Counted from the first letter of the stretch, positions 43,145-52,762 are shown. The stretch: DNA of 64,000 bases from Leeuwenhoekiella polynyae (GCF_004104075.1 NZ_QOVK01000007.1:109557-173556), one strand, 5' to 3'. Translations and numbers: made by a program. Notes: generated from the letters alone by a model not told the origin.

Positions 43145-45976
43145 ATGAAGAAGTTATTGATTATGCTTCTTCTGGGTTTTCTAACACTTCCTCTTACGAG
43201 CGAAGCGCAAAATCGTATTGATATAACTGCAAGACTTCTTGAGGAGTCTAAAATGCTCTTAATCCAACAGGATGTTTATTTTGAGAACACTACAAATGAT
43301 ACATTAACAGCAATCTATTTTAACGATTGGGCGCATAGCTTTTCTTCTAAACAGTCTAAACTGGGCAAACGTTTTGCAGAAAATTACGACCGTAAATTTC
43401 ACCTAGCTAAAAATGATAAAAGAGGTTCTTCAAAAATAAATTCTATTCTAGGCGATAGTTTTAACAATCTTACTTTTAAACGCCTTAAAGATGCTGAAGA
43501 TGTAATCGAAGTCACGCTAAATAATGCGCTTTTACCGGGAGAAACTAAACATATTAAGCTCAATTATAACATTCGCATTCCCGACGCGAAATTTACGGGA
43601 TACGGAGCGCTTGATAATGGTGATTTTAATTTAAAGTATTGGTTTATTGCTCCTGCAGTTTACGACGGAACCTGGCATTATTACAGTAACAAAAATCTGG
43701 ATGACCTGTTTATGGCTCCTACAGATTTTTCAATAGACTTTTCATATAAAAAAAATTATCGATTTGTAAATGAACTGAAACAAACAGCTGCAGCGGTCAA
43801 TAAGGATAACAAGTACCGAACGGTTCATTTAGAAGGTAAAGATCGAAACAACACCACTATTTATTTGCGTCAGATTTCAGAATTTCAGATTACTGAAACA
43901 GATAATCTTACCGTTGTCACAAACATTACTGATGACAAAGTAATCCCCGATCGCGAGGCAATTATTATTGATAAAATAACTGGATTTCTTACTCAAGAAT
44001 TGGGTGCTTATCCTTTTGAAAAATTAGTAATTAGCAACATCGATTATGCCGAAAATCCTGTTTACGGTTTAAATCAATTACCCGATTTTTTGAGTCCGTT
44101 CCCACAGGATTTCAAGTATGAGCTGAAAATTCTTAAAACAGCTATAGACAATTTTGTAGACCGTACACTATTTATAAATCCGCGCGATGATCGCTGGATT
44201 GCTGACGGAATCAAGACCTACACAATGATGAAATATATGGATCATTATTATCCTAAACTTAAAGTCGTAGGTACACTAAACAGGTATTGGCTTGCACGTC
44301 AGTTTCACCTTTCAGAAATGGAATTCAACGAGCAGTATAATTTGCTGTATATGCATATGGCGCGTATGAATCTCGATCAGCCGCTCACCACACCTTATGA
44401 CAGCCTGATTAAGTTCAATAAAAACATTGCAAATTCTTACAAAGCAGCGAGCGGTATGAATTACCTCTCAGAATATCTGTCTGATGAGATTATAGACGAA
44501 AGCATTGATGATTTTTATGTAGCTAATAAACTTAAAATCACATCTTCTAAAACGTATGATTCTATTTTAAGAAGCAAAACCTCAAAAAACCTTGATTGGT
44601 TTTTTAAAGACTTTGTTGATTCTAGAAAACGCATAGATTACAAATTTAACGAAGTAAAAAAAGAAGGTGACTCAATCAAAATAGAGCTTAGAAACAAGAC
44701 AAAAAGTCAAATGCCTATCCCGGTTTATGGAATGAATGGCGATAAAGTGGTCTCAAAAACCTGGGTCGAAGGATTTGAAAAAGAGAAGCAAATACGTATT
44801 GCGGCAGATAGTATAGACAGAGTTGTAATTAATGCTAAAGGATTTGTACCAGAATTCAACCGAAGAAATAACTATAAAAAGGTAAATCCATTTTTAGGAG
44901 TTAATAAACCGTTTCAATTTAAACTACTTCAGGACCTTGAAGACCCTTCTCGTAATCAGGTTTTCTTTATGCCTGTAGCAGAATACAACTTTTACGATGG
45001 TTTTAAAATAGGGGCTAAAATGTATAACAAAACTTTGTTATCAAAACCATTTAACTACAAGATAGAACCTCAGTATGGGTTAAAATCAAATAAGTTGACC
45101 GGTAGTGCCGGTTTCTCATACACTCAGAATCTTGATGAAGATAACTTATTTGCGATTCGGTTTGGGATGTCTGGTTCACTCTCGTCTTACGCTCCAGACG
45201 CGATGTATAAAACCTACAGTCCATTTGTGACGTTTGCTTTTCGTACTGATGATTTCAGATCAGATAAAAGACAATATCTTACTATTAGCAACATCAACGT
45301 ATACCGTGATGAATCTAATGTGATTGTCAACGACGATCCAAATTACAGCGTGTTTAATGTACGATACATAAACAGCAACCCGGGTGTCATAAATTCCTTT
45401 AGCTGGAATACAGATTTTGAATTATCTCAAAAATTCAGCAAGTTTTCTATTACTGCAAAATACCGCCGGGTATTTTTAAATAACCGTCAGTTTGATCTGA
45501 GATTCTTTGGCGGAACATTTTTATACAACGACACCCGTTCCCGCGGTGATTACTTCAGTTTTGCGTTAGATAGACCTACAGATTATCTGTTTAGATACAA
45601 TTATTATGGACGTTCAGAAAACTCAGGACTTTTTAGCCAGCAGCTTATACTTGCAGAAGGTGGTTTTAAATCTAAGTTAGATACCCCTTTCGGAAACGAA
45701 TGGCTTACATCGGTAAATACCAGTACAACAATCTGGAATTTTATTCATGGCTATGCAGACATCGGTTTAATAAAAAATCATGGAGCTCCTGCGCGTTTCT
45801 TATACGATAGCGGTATTCGCACCGTACTTGTAGAAGACTATTTTGAAATTTTCTTACCCATTTATTCTTCTAATGGCTGGGAAGTAGGACAACCCAATTA
45901 TGATCAAAAAATACGTTTTATTGTAACCCTAGATATTGGTACAATGCTCAGTTTATTTACCCGCAAGTGGTACTAA
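43145..45976 (+). CDS. M1 peptidase-like protein without HExxH fused to a C-terminal beta-barrel
   Basis: About 943 residues from ATG 43145 (or 947 from 43133; the later one gives the neater signal peptide, MKKLLIMLLLGFLTLPLTSE). The N-terminal half has the features of M1 aminopeptidases: a beta-rich saddle (AKFTGYGALDNGDFNLKYWF), and the region where GAMEN would be reads ENPVYGLNQLP. I found no HExxH-18-E zinc motif; the position expected for HEIAHQW reads LKTAIDNF, so it is probably not an active zinc peptidase. The C-terminal part (about 580-943) has alternating beta strands (EPQYGLKSNKLTGSAGFSYT, ITAKYRRVFLNNRQFDLRFF) ending in KWY, like an outer-membrane barrel. Likely an outer-membrane protein of unknown role. 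Confidence 0.65.
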   Translation: MKKLLIMLLLGFLTLPLTSEAQNRIDITARLLEESKMLLIQQDVYFENTTNDTLTAIYFNDWAHSFSSKQSKLGKRFAENYDRKFHLAKNDKRGSSKINSILGDSFNNLTFKRLKDAEDVIEVTLNNALLPGETKHIKLNYNIRIPDAKFTGYGALDNGDFNLKYWFIAPAVYDGTWHYYSNKNLDDLFMAPTDFSIDFSYKKNYRFVNELKQTAAAVNKDNKYRTVHLEGKDRNNTTIYLRQISEFQITETDNLTVVTNITDDKVIPDREAIIIDKITGFLTQELGAYPFEKLVISNIDYAENPVYGLNQLPDFLSPFPQDFKYELKILKTAIDNFVDRTLFINPRDDRWIADGIKTYTMMKYMDHYYPKLKVVGTLNRYWLARQFHLSEMEFNEQYNLLYMHMARMNLDQPLTTPYDSLIKFNKNIANSYKAASGMNYLSEYLSDEIIDESIDDFYVANKLKITSSKTYDSILRSKTSKNLDWFFKDFVDSRKRIDYKFNEVKKEGDSIKIELRNKTKSQMPIPVYGMNGDKVVSKTWVEGFEKEKQIRIAADSIDRVVINAKGFVPEFNRRNNYKKVNPFLGVNKPFQFKLLQDLEDPSRNQVFFMPVAEYNFYDGFKIGAKMYNKTLLSKPFNYKIEPQYGLKSNKLTGSAGFSYTQNLDEDNLFAIRFGMSGSLSSYAPDAMYKTYSPFVTFAFRTDDFRSDKRQYLTISNINVYRDESNVIVNDDPNYSVFNVRYINSNPGVINSFSWNTDFELSQKFSKFSITAKYRRVFLNNRQFDLRFFGGTFLYNDTRSRGDYFSFALDRPTDYLFRYNYYGRSENSGLFSQQLILAEGGFKSKLDTPFGNEWLTSVNTSTTIWNFIHGYADIGLIKNHGAPARFLYDSGIRTVLVEDYFEIFLPIYSSNGWEVGQPNYDQKIRFIVTLDIGTMLSLFTRKWY

Positions 45977-46162
45977 GAATTTTAAGACTTAAAAAATAAG
46001 TTTTATTTAACTTTCTATATCAAAACCTCGATTTATCTTTATTTAATTGAATTATTTTCAACAGAATTAATTTTTATTGAAAATTTATCATTTTATTAAA
46101 AAATTATTGAATTGTATGTAAGATGAATTTTCCGTATTTTTACCGAAACCGTTTGAAATATT

Positions 46163-48574
46163 ATGCACACAAAATCTGAGCCTACTTCTGAACTTTCTTT
46201 TGATGATTTTAAAGCTACTGTTATCAATGACTATAAAATTGCGGTTACAAGCCGAGAATGTAGTTTATTAGGCCGCAGAGAAGTTTTAACCGGAAAAGCA
46301 AAATTCGGGATATTTGGCGATGGTAAAGAAGTGCCACAATTAGCAATGGCTAAAGCTTTCAGAAAAGGCGATTGGCGATCGGGATATTATCGCGACCAGA
46401 CCTTTATGATGGCAATTGGTCATTTTTCAATAGAAAATTTCTTCGCGGGTCTTTATGCGCATACCAGTATAGAAAATGACCCGATGAGTGCCGGAAAACA
46501 AATGGGTGGGCACTTTGGCACACACAGTTTGGATGAAAATGGCGAACTCAAAAATTTATTAGAACAGTATAACAGTAGTGCAGATATCTCTCCTACTGCC
46601 GGCCAGATGCCACGCCTTTTAGGGCTAGCTCAAGCCTCTAAAATATTCAGAAACGTACCTGAAACTGAAACCGACGGTTTATCTGATCAGGGTAATGAAG
46701 TTGCCTGGGGAACTATTGGTAACGCCAGCACTTCTGAAGGTATGTTTTTTGAAACTATAAATGCTGCAGGTGTTCTGCAAGTACCTATGGTTATTAGTAT
46801 TTGGGATGATGACTATGGGATTTCCGTTCACGCAAAACACCAGACAACTAAAGAAAATATTTCTGAAATTCTAAGTGGTTTTCAGCGTAATGAAGAAGAG
46901 ACAGGTTATGAAATCATTCGGGTAAAAGGTTGGGATTATCCTGCTCTTATGGATGCTTTTGAAAAAGCCGGAAAAATTGCAAGAGAAAATCATGTTCCGG
47001 TAATTCTACATGTCACAGAATTGACTCAACCCCAAGGGCACTCTACCTCTGGTTCTCACGAGCGCTATAAAAGCAAAGATCGTTTGCAATGGGAGCGCGA
47101 GAACGACTGTAATGTAAAAATGCGTGAATGGATGATCAATAACCAGATCGCTACTGATGAAGAACTTCAGGAGGTTGAAAAAGACATAAAAAGGGAGGTG
47201 CGCGAAGGCAAGCGTAAAGCCTGGGAAGCATTTTTAAATCCTATAAAGAAAGAGAAAAAAACTGTTTTAAACCTGATCAATAAAATCAGTGCTCAGAGTG
47301 AAAACGGAAGCTTTATAAACTCGATCGGTCAGAATCTGATTGATGAGAAAGATGCACTGAAGAACGATGTAATAATTGCAGCACGTAAAACGTTGCGTTA
47401 TGTGGCCAAAGAAACTAGTGATGATATCACAGCACTTAAAAATTGGGTCACTGATTATATTACAAAAGAACAGCCTAATTATAGCAGTCACGTTTTTAGT
47501 GAATTTGACACTAAAGCTACTAACATACCAGAGGTCGCTCCTGAATATAAAGACGATTCTGAAACAGTAGATGCGCGCGTAGTTTTACGAGATAACTTTG
47601 ATGCTATGTTCACAAAGTATCCTAACAGTGTTATTTTTGGTGAAGATGCAGGTACCATTGGTGACGTAAATCAAGGCCTTGAAGGTTTACAGGAAAAATA
47701 TGGCGAACTTCGAGTTGCTGATGCTGGTATTCGTGAAACTACGATCATAGGTCAAGGTATAGGTCTTGCATTGCGCGGTTTGCGCCCCATTGCTGAAATT
47801 CAATATCTGGATTACATCTTGTATGCTATGGCAACCTTGAGTGATGATCTCGCAACCTTACGTTACAGAACACACGGAAAACAAACCGCACCGGTAATCG
47901 TAAGAACTCGTGGTCACCGTCTAGAAGGTATCTGGCATAGTGGCTCACAAATGGGATCTCTGTTAGGTCTTTTGAGAGGAATCTACATTCTTACACCTCG
48001 CAATATGACTAAAGCGGCAGGCTTTTACAATACCCTGATGCAAAGTGATGAACCGGCGGTTATCATAGAATGTCTTAACGGTTATCGTCTTAAAGAAAAA
48101 TTACCGGAAAATCTAGGGGATTTCACAACACCTATTGGTAAAGTTGAAGTGGTACGAGAAGGTACAGATATCACAATTCTTTCATACGGTAGCACGCTGC
48201 GTTTAGTTCAGCAAGCAGCTCAGGAGCTTCAAGCTTTGGGGATAAGTGCTGAAGTTATTGATGCGCAATCTTTATTACCTTTTGACCTCAATCATGATAC
48301 CGTAAAAAGTATTGCAAAAACTAATCGCATTCTGGTTGTTGATGAAGATATGCCAGGTGGAGCTTCGGCTTATTTAATGCAGCATTTGCTTGACAAGCAA
48401 AAAGCATTCAAACATTTAGACAGTGCACCACAAACCCTTACCGCTAAACCCCACAGACCGGCTTATGGTACAGATGGTGATTATTTCTCAAAACCTTCAG
48501 CAGAAGATATTTTTGAAAAAGTTTACAGTATTATGCACGAGGCAAAACCAAAAGATTTTCCTGCAATTCGCTAA
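46163..48574 (+). CDS. 2-oxoacid dehydrogenase E1 component, fused alpha and beta subunits
   Basis: 803-residue thiamine-diphosphate enzyme. Alpha-like half: AGKQMGGHFGTHSLD, ISPTAGQMPRLLGLAQASKIF and the ThDP motif region GNEVAWGTIGNASTSEGMFFETINAAG. Beta-like half begins near residue 470 (VVLRDNFDAMFTKYPNSVIFGEDAG, ADAGIRETTIIGQGIGLALRG) with C-terminal transketolase-like domain (VVDEDMPGGASAYLMQHLL). Fused E1 of this type occurs widely in Bacteroidota, acting on branched-chain 2-oxoacids (or pyruvate). No E2/E3 genes are next to it. A spacer of 186 bases upstream has no clear promoter. Confidence 0.9.
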   Translation: MHTKSEPTSELSFDDFKATVINDYKIAVTSRECSLLGRREVLTGKAKFGIFGDGKEVPQLAMAKAFRKGDWRSGYYRDQTFMMAIGHFSIENFFAGLYAHTSIENDPMSAGKQMGGHFGTHSLDENGELKNLLEQYNSSADISPTAGQMPRLLGLAQASKIFRNVPETETDGLSDQGNEVAWGTIGNASTSEGMFFETINAAGVLQVPMVISIWDDDYGISVHAKHQTTKENISEILSGFQRNEEETGYEIIRVKGWDYPALMDAFEKAGKIARENHVPVILHVTELTQPQGHSTSGSHERYKSKDRLQWERENDCNVKMREWMINNQIATDEELQEVEKDIKREVREGKRKAWEAFLNPIKKEKKTVLNLINKISAQSENGSFINSIGQNLIDEKDALKNDVIIAARKTLRYVAKETSDDITALKNWVTDYITKEQPNYSSHVFSEFDTKATNIPEVAPEYKDDSETVDARVVLRDNFDAMFTKYPNSVIFGEDAGTIGDVNQGLEGLQEKYGELRVADAGIRETTIIGQGIGLALRGLRPIAEIQYLDYILYAMATLSDDLATLRYRTHGKQTAPVIVRTRGHRLEGIWHSGSQMGSLLGLLRGIYILTPRNMTKAAGFYNTLMQSDEPAVIIECLNGYRLKEKLPENLGDFTTPIGKVEVVREGTDITILSYGSTLRLVQQAAQELQALGISAEVIDAQSLLPFDLNHDTVKSIAKTNRILVVDEDMPGGASAYLMQHLLDKQKAFKHLDSAPQTLTAKPHRPAYGTDGDYFSKPSAEDIFEKVYSIMHEAKPKDFPAIR

Positions 48575-48609
48575 GAAATAAACTGATCAGTTTTTATTTT
48601 AATTATAAG

Positions 48610-48640
48610 ATAAGCAAGCCTACATCCAGGCTTGCTTATT
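48610..48640. terminator. intrinsic terminator between converging E1 and PH-domain genes
   Basis: Perfect 12-base stem ATAAGCAAGCCT/AGGCTTGCTTAT with a six-base loop. It overlaps the last codons of the PH-domain gene on the minus strand; a moderate T-rich stretch follows on the plus strand. Confidence 0.55.
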
Positions 48641-50149
48641 TATTTCTACCCGATACAACGCATAGTTGATATACTGTTGCATTTTATGTGAAGTTAATGG
48701 AAAAGAAATAGCTCCACCGGCTGTATGAAATGTATAGTTATACAATTGGCGTTTTTTGTACCAAACCGGTTGATCTACCGTAACTGCCTGTAACTTAAAA
48801 AGTTCTATAATTTCAGTTTTTTGATTCCATACACCTTTGCGCCTAATGATAAACTCTGGTGTGATCTCTAAAGAAAGTGCTCGATACCAATAATATTGAT
48901 AAGGAATGATAAGCATACCGAAAATAATAAAAAGTATACTCAGAATTTCTACCATATAGTTAGCCACTAAAAATGAAGCTACTACGGCTGTCAAGATAAG
49001 GGGTAAACTTGCTAAAATAAGCAAGCGAATGTATAAGATAAATGCTGGCTTAAAAACCCGCCCCGGCCGCATAGGACTGCTGAATAAAAATCGCTTAACG
49101 CGTTCAATTTGCATACGTTCTAAGCCCGGAATACTGATTTTTGTTTTGCTCAGATTATCCTGACTACTAGCTAAAGCAATTTGTGTTTCCTGAAGATTCA
49201 GGCGTTTTTGTATCGGGTTAGTGACTACGCGCAAAAGCTGTACCCGCTTGGGTTTGAGACTGATTTTAGTATTGGTTTTAAGCCCCATTTCAAGTTCTAA
49301 ACTTTCTTTGGTTTGGGTAAGATTTAGATCAAAATACTTTATAAATATCTCTACACAGGAGATAATCATACCAATTACAAATACGCCAACAAATACCAGA
49401 GCAGTTAGAATGAATAGTTCTATCGGCTTACTGTACGCATCTAAATAGCCTTTTAAACCTTCTTTGTATTGATCGCTTTGTACCAAATCAAAATCACCCA
49501 TCTGCTGATAAATAGAACCAACGAAAATTAAAATCAGCCAGACACCTCTAAAATAATTACTGGTAAGCCCCAGTTTCAATAGCGCTAGAGGCGATAATTT
49601 ATAATTCCATAGTGTAGAAGAAATCTTTTTTTCTTCTGTAAGTTCGTCTGAATTTGCAGCTTCTGTATGCTGATTAGTTTCATTTACAGCATCCATCAAT
49701 ACGTGCTGCAAATCTTTTGCTTTTGATTCAGATAAAGCTTTAATATTAATCTCCTGCCCACTACTTCCGGCAGTATCTATAACCACACTGTAAACACCTA
49801 TCACCCGTTGTAATAGCGAGCGCTTAAAATAAACCTGTTGAATTTTTGAAAAAGGAATGCTTATCGACTCTGTTGAAAAAACTCCTTTTTGTAAAACAAA
49901 TTCACTGTTTTTATAATCGATATGAAATTTAAATCTATAGAAAGAAAGCACACTAAAACCCAGAAGCAGCAAAAGTGTTGCAGCTATTCCAAATATTATC
50001 TGTGCAGTATAGTCTGTTTTAGGTCCTTTGATTATAAAATACAGCAATACCGGCCCAAGCGCTCTTAAGAATTTATAAAATTGAGAGAAAAAGATGAAAA
50101 GCACTCCCGGTTTTGACTGCAATTGTGGTTCTGAAAAGGATCTATTCAT
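48620..50149 (-). CDS. PH domain-containing membrane protein (YdbT-like)
   Basis: 509-residue inner-membrane protein of the DUF304/bPH type with several hydrophobic segments (FLRALGPVLLYFIIKGP, IIFGIAATLLLLLGFSVLSFY, FVGVFVIGMIISCVEIF, LILASLPLILTAVVASFLVA) and repeated PH-like domains (FHIDYKNSEFVLQKGVFST, ISIPFSKIQQVYFKRSLLQR). The B. subtilis YdbS/YdbT pair is its likely equivalent and has been linked to bacteriocin resistance; the role here is unknown. Its start overlaps the YdbS-like gene stop by eight bases. Confidence 0.85.
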   Translation of the reverse strand: MNRSFSEPQLQSKPGVLFIFFSQFYKFLRALGPVLLYFIIKGPKTDYTAQIIFGIAATLLLLLGFSVLSFYRFKFHIDYKNSEFVLQKGVFSTESISIPFSKIQQVYFKRSLLQRVIGVYSVVIDTAGSSGQEINIKALSESKAKDLQHVLMDAVNETNQHTEAANSDELTEEKKISSTLWNYKLSPLALLKLGLTSNYFRGVWLILIFVGSIYQQMGDFDLVQSDQYKEGLKGYLDAYSKPIELFILTALVFVGVFVIGMIISCVEIFIKYFDLNLTQTKESLELEMGLKTNTKISLKPKRVQLLRVVTNPIQKRLNLQETQIALASSQDNLSKTKISIPGLERMQIERVKRFLFSSPMRPGRVFKPAFILYIRLLILASLPLILTAVVASFLVANYMVEILSILFIIFGMLIIPYQYYWYRALSLEITPEFIIRRKGVWNQKTEIIELFKLQAVTVDQPVWYKKRQLYNYTFHTAGGAISFPLTSHKMQQYINYALYRVEINKQAWM

Positions 50150-50660
50150 CTGCTTCAGTAAGATGATTAGCTACTTTATCTTTAAGTCTTGCTGCGAGTT
50201 CAGGTGGCAATCCGGGAATATTGATATCACTTCCTGCACCTCCCGCTGTAAAAATATTGAGGTTTGCGATCTTAAATATTTTATCTAGTGCCCCTGCAGA
50301 GGTAGAAATATGCTGAATTCGGTTAAAGGGTATAACTGTTATTTTTTCAAAAAGAAAGCCTCTTTTATAAGCTATATCATGCTCCCGCAACGCATAGCCT
50401 ATTTTTTTCTGAAGCATAAACTGATAGAGAAAAAGCAATGTAAAGACTACAAGGGCTCCAGTAGTCAAACCGGGAATAAGCATAGGTACATCGGTTGCTT
50501 CACGTAAAAAATACAGCCCTACAGCAATAAGAACAAAGAAAATTGCCAGAACAGCCCATACTTTATAGAGTCTCTTTTTTGAAACCGAAGTATAAGTTAA
50601 TTGCTGGTAATCTGGTAAGGTCTCTAAGTCTACCGGGGCATTTGTAAACGTATATTCCAT
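50142..50660 (-). CDS. PH domain-containing protein (YdbS-like)
   Basis: 172-residue protein with two adjacent membrane segments (KVWAVLAIFFVLIAVGLYFL and PMLIPGLTTGALVVFTLLFL) followed by one bacterial PH domain (YALREHDIAYKRGFLFEKITVIP, NRIQHISTSAGALDK). It is the first gene of a two-gene unit with the larger YdbT-like protein; their genes overlap by eight bases, so the products probably form a complex. It is unrelated in direction to the menB gene, whose end lies 56 bases upstream on the same strand. Confidence 0.82.
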   Translation of the reverse strand: MEYTFTNAPVDLETLPDYQQLTYTSVSKKRLYKVWAVLAIFFVLIAVGLYFLREATDVPMLIPGLTTGALVVFTLLFLYQFMLQKKIGYALREHDIAYKRGFLFEKITVIPFNRIQHISTSAGALDKIFKIANLNIFTAGGAGSDINIPGLPPELAARLKDKVANHLTEADE

Positions 50661-50716
50661 ATGAGCTTTTTGATAGGATTGCTAATAAAAATACTAGAAC
50701 CTGTTCAATTTACCGA

Positions 50717-51556
50717 CTATGGAATCCATTTTTTCTCAAAATTAGGCTTTCTCTTCTCTAAAAATGCGTTTCTACCTTCTTTGGCTTCTTCAGTCATATA
50801 CGCCAAACGCGTGGCTTCACCGGCAAAAACCTGCTGCCCAACCATACCGTCATCAGTAAGGTTCATTGCAAATTTTAGCATTTTGATAGAAGTTGGTGAT
50901 TTTGCAAGAATCTCCTGTGCCCATTCATAAGCGGTAGCTTCTAATTCCTCATGGGGAATCACAGCATTTACCATTCCCATTTCATAAGCTTCCTGAGCAG
51001 AGTAATTTCGACCTAAAAAGAAAATCTCACGAGCGCGTTTTTGTCCTACCATTTTAGCTAAATATGCAGACCCGTAACCACCGTCAAAGCTGGTTACATC
51101 AGCATCAGTTTGTTTAAAAATAGCGTGCTCTTTACTCGCCAGTGTCAAATCACATACAACGTGTAAACTATGACCTCCACCTACAGCCCATCCGGGAACA
51201 ACTGCAATAACTGCCTTTGGCATAAACCTGATCAAACGCTGTACATCAAGAATATTCAAACGGTGATAGCCGTCGTCTCCAACATAACCCTGATCGCCAC
51301 GAGCTTTCTGATCGCCACCGCTACAAAAACTATATACTCCATCTTTAGGAGAAGGTCCTTCTGCAGATAATAAAACCACACCTATCGAAGTGTCTTCTTG
51401 TGCAATATGAAAAGCATCCAATAATTCTGCAGTGGTTCTGGGTCTAAAAGCGTTACGCACTTCGGGACGGTTGAACGCGATACGCGCTACACCATCTGCT
51501 TTTTTAAAGGTGATATCTTGGTATTCTTTAACAATTTTCCAATCAGGTTCTTGCAT
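50717..51556 (-). CDS. menB: 1,4-dihydroxy-2-naphthoyl-CoA synthase
   Basis: 279-residue crotonase-fold enzyme that closes the second ring of menaquinone (from O-succinylbenzoyl-CoA). Signature PGWAVGGGHSLHVVCDLTLAS for the oxyanion hole and the catalytic Asp/Ser/Tyr region DADVTSFDGGYGSAYLAKMV, followed by GRNYSAQEAYEMGMV. Length is normal. It is in the minus-strand pair CvfB-like - menB (gap about 49 bases) and some 1.7 kb away from the menD-menF operon; menA, C, E and H are not in the window. Confidence 0.96.
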   Translation of the reverse strand: MQEPDWKIVKEYQDITFKKADGVARIAFNRPEVRNAFRPRTTAELLDAFHIAQEDTSIGVVLLSAEGPSPKDGVYSFCSGGDQKARGDQGYVGDDGYHRLNILDVQRLIRFMPKAVIAVVPGWAVGGGHSLHVVCDLTLASKEHAIFKQTDADVTSFDGGYGSAYLAKMVGQKRAREIFFLGRNYSAQEAYEMGMVNAVIPHEELEATAYEWAQEILAKSPTSIKMLKFAMNLTDDGMVGQQVFAGEATRLAYMTEEAKEGRNAFLEKRKPNFEKKWIP

Positions 51557-51605
51557 GGTATATTCTTTATAAATTTTCGCAAAAGCGAAACAATCCTACT
51601 AAAGT

Positions 51606-52448
51606 TTAATCTTCTTGATTTTTAAGTTCAATACTGTTCTCTGTAATATTGATCTGACGATCGCGATACAAAGCACCAATTGCCTTTTTGAAAAGCTTTT
51701 TGCTAATCCCAAAATACGCATTAATATCTTCTGGCGAACTTTTATCGTGAACGGGTAAACTACCTCCGTTACGCTTTAATTCTTCATAAATAAACTGCGC
51801 ATTAGGCTCTACACTCTTATAACCTTCAGGCTGAAGCAATACATCTATCTTTTTATCTTCTCGCACACGCTTAATGTAACCAGGAAGCCTATCACCTACA
51901 CGTATATCTTCAAAAATAGTGTCTTTATGAACCAAACCTTGATAAGTCTCATTAATAATCACGTGCGCTCCATGTTCTGAAAAATGAGAAACCAAAAGAT
52001 TTACTTTATCAAATTTCTGAACGTCAATATCCTCATTTTTTAAATAGGTATTGAATTTTGAAGAACCTACTAAACGATTGGTTCGCTCATCAAGATACAT
52101 ATAGACAAGATACCAACTGCCTTCGCGCATTTCGGTTACCTGATTAGAAAACGGAACAAATAATTCTTTATCCAATCCCCAGTCTACAAAGGCACCTATT
52201 TTTGTTACCGAAGTACATTTTAAATAAGCAAACCCATTTTTTAAAATAAACGGTTTTAGCGTAGTTGCCACAGGACGTTCTTCATTATCCAGATATACAA
52301 AAACCTCGATCTCATCTTCAAGTTGAAAACCTTCTGGAGCATATTTACCGGGAAGTAACACCTCATTTTCATCTTCATCACGCAAGTAAAGACCGGGACT
52401 TACATCACGATCTATAGTCATTTTATGGTATTCGCCTAGTGCCAGCAT
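51606..52448 (-). CDS. CvfB-like S1 RNA-binding protein
   Basis: 280-residue protein with N-terminal S1-like OB folds (ALGEYHKMTIDRDVSPGLYL, GKYAPEGFQLEDEIEVFVYL), a further S1 domain (FAYLKCTSVTKIGAFVDWGLDKELFVPFSN, GDRLPGYIKRVREDKKIDV) and a C-terminal winged-helix (YEELKRNGGSLPVHDKSSPE, SKKLFKKAIGALYRDRQ). This is the CvfB/YitL architecture linked to RNA binding and virulence regulation in Gram-positives. Function here is likely RNA-related. It sits upstream of menB on the minus strand and is preceded by an exact promoter motif. Confidence 0.85.
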   Translation of the reverse strand: MLALGEYHKMTIDRDVSPGLYLRDEDENEVLLPGKYAPEGFQLEDEIEVFVYLDNEERPVATTLKPFILKNGFAYLKCTSVTKIGAFVDWGLDKELFVPFSNQVTEMREGSWYLVYMYLDERTNRLVGSSKFNTYLKNEDIDVQKFDKVNLLVSHFSEHGAHVIINETYQGLVHKDTIFEDIRVGDRLPGYIKRVREDKKIDVLLQPEGYKSVEPNAQFIYEELKRNGGSLPVHDKSSPEDINAYFGISKKLFKKAIGALYRDRQINITENSIELKNQED

Positions 52449-52467
52449 AGTTTTTATTTAAGGTGTT

Positions 52468-52475
52468 CAAAATTA
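52468..52475 (-). promoter_or_regulatory. -7 promoter element TAnnTTTG of CvfB-like/menB genes (minus strand)
   Basis: TAATTTTG on the minus strand, exact match, with a TTG 16 bases upstream as a possible -33 element, 19 bases before the ATG at 52448. Confidence 0.5.
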
Positions 52476-52762
52476 GGAAAAATAAGAGGATCAACCTCCT
52501 TATTTAGACATTATAGCGTGTAAGCAGTAAACGAGCTTGCGACAGATCTGCAAAGCCTTAAAAGAAAGAGCATAAGACATAGAAGGAACACTTAGCGCGT
52601 TTAAATCTCGATCATCTAGTTAAGCGAACTGAACAGCAATACAGTAAATTACCTCGGGGCAAGCCCATCTGCCGACAATGACAGGCCCTGAGGCATTGTT
52701 TAAAAGAAATTCCCTATTTCGAGTCAAGCTTCGGGGGTAGTATATCTTTTGGCGGTGCCAAT
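52476..52762. other. intergenic spacer with degenerate repeat
   Basis: About 290 bases of non-coding sequence between the CvfB-like promoter and the DUF2853 terminator (the whole intergenic gap is 369 bases). It holds fragments of the same family as the paired repeat near 60 kb (see the repeat entry at 52601-52737) and no reading frame I can support. Confidence 0.5.
52601..52737. repeat. degenerate member of the dispersed intergenic repeat family
   Basis: Pieces matching the repeat near 60 kb: TTTAAATCTCGATCATCTAG, then ACTGAACAGCAATAC, then CGGGGCAAGCCC, and a further CGAGTCAAGCTTCGGGG. The order of the pieces differs from that in the 86-bp units, so this copy is rearranged or decayed. Confidence 0.45.

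Noticed and set aside
48620..50660. YdbT/YdbS-like pair as a bacteriocin-immunity island
   Set aside because: Bacteroidota carry PH-domain pairs widely and no bacteriocin gene is near; treated as ordinary membrane proteins.
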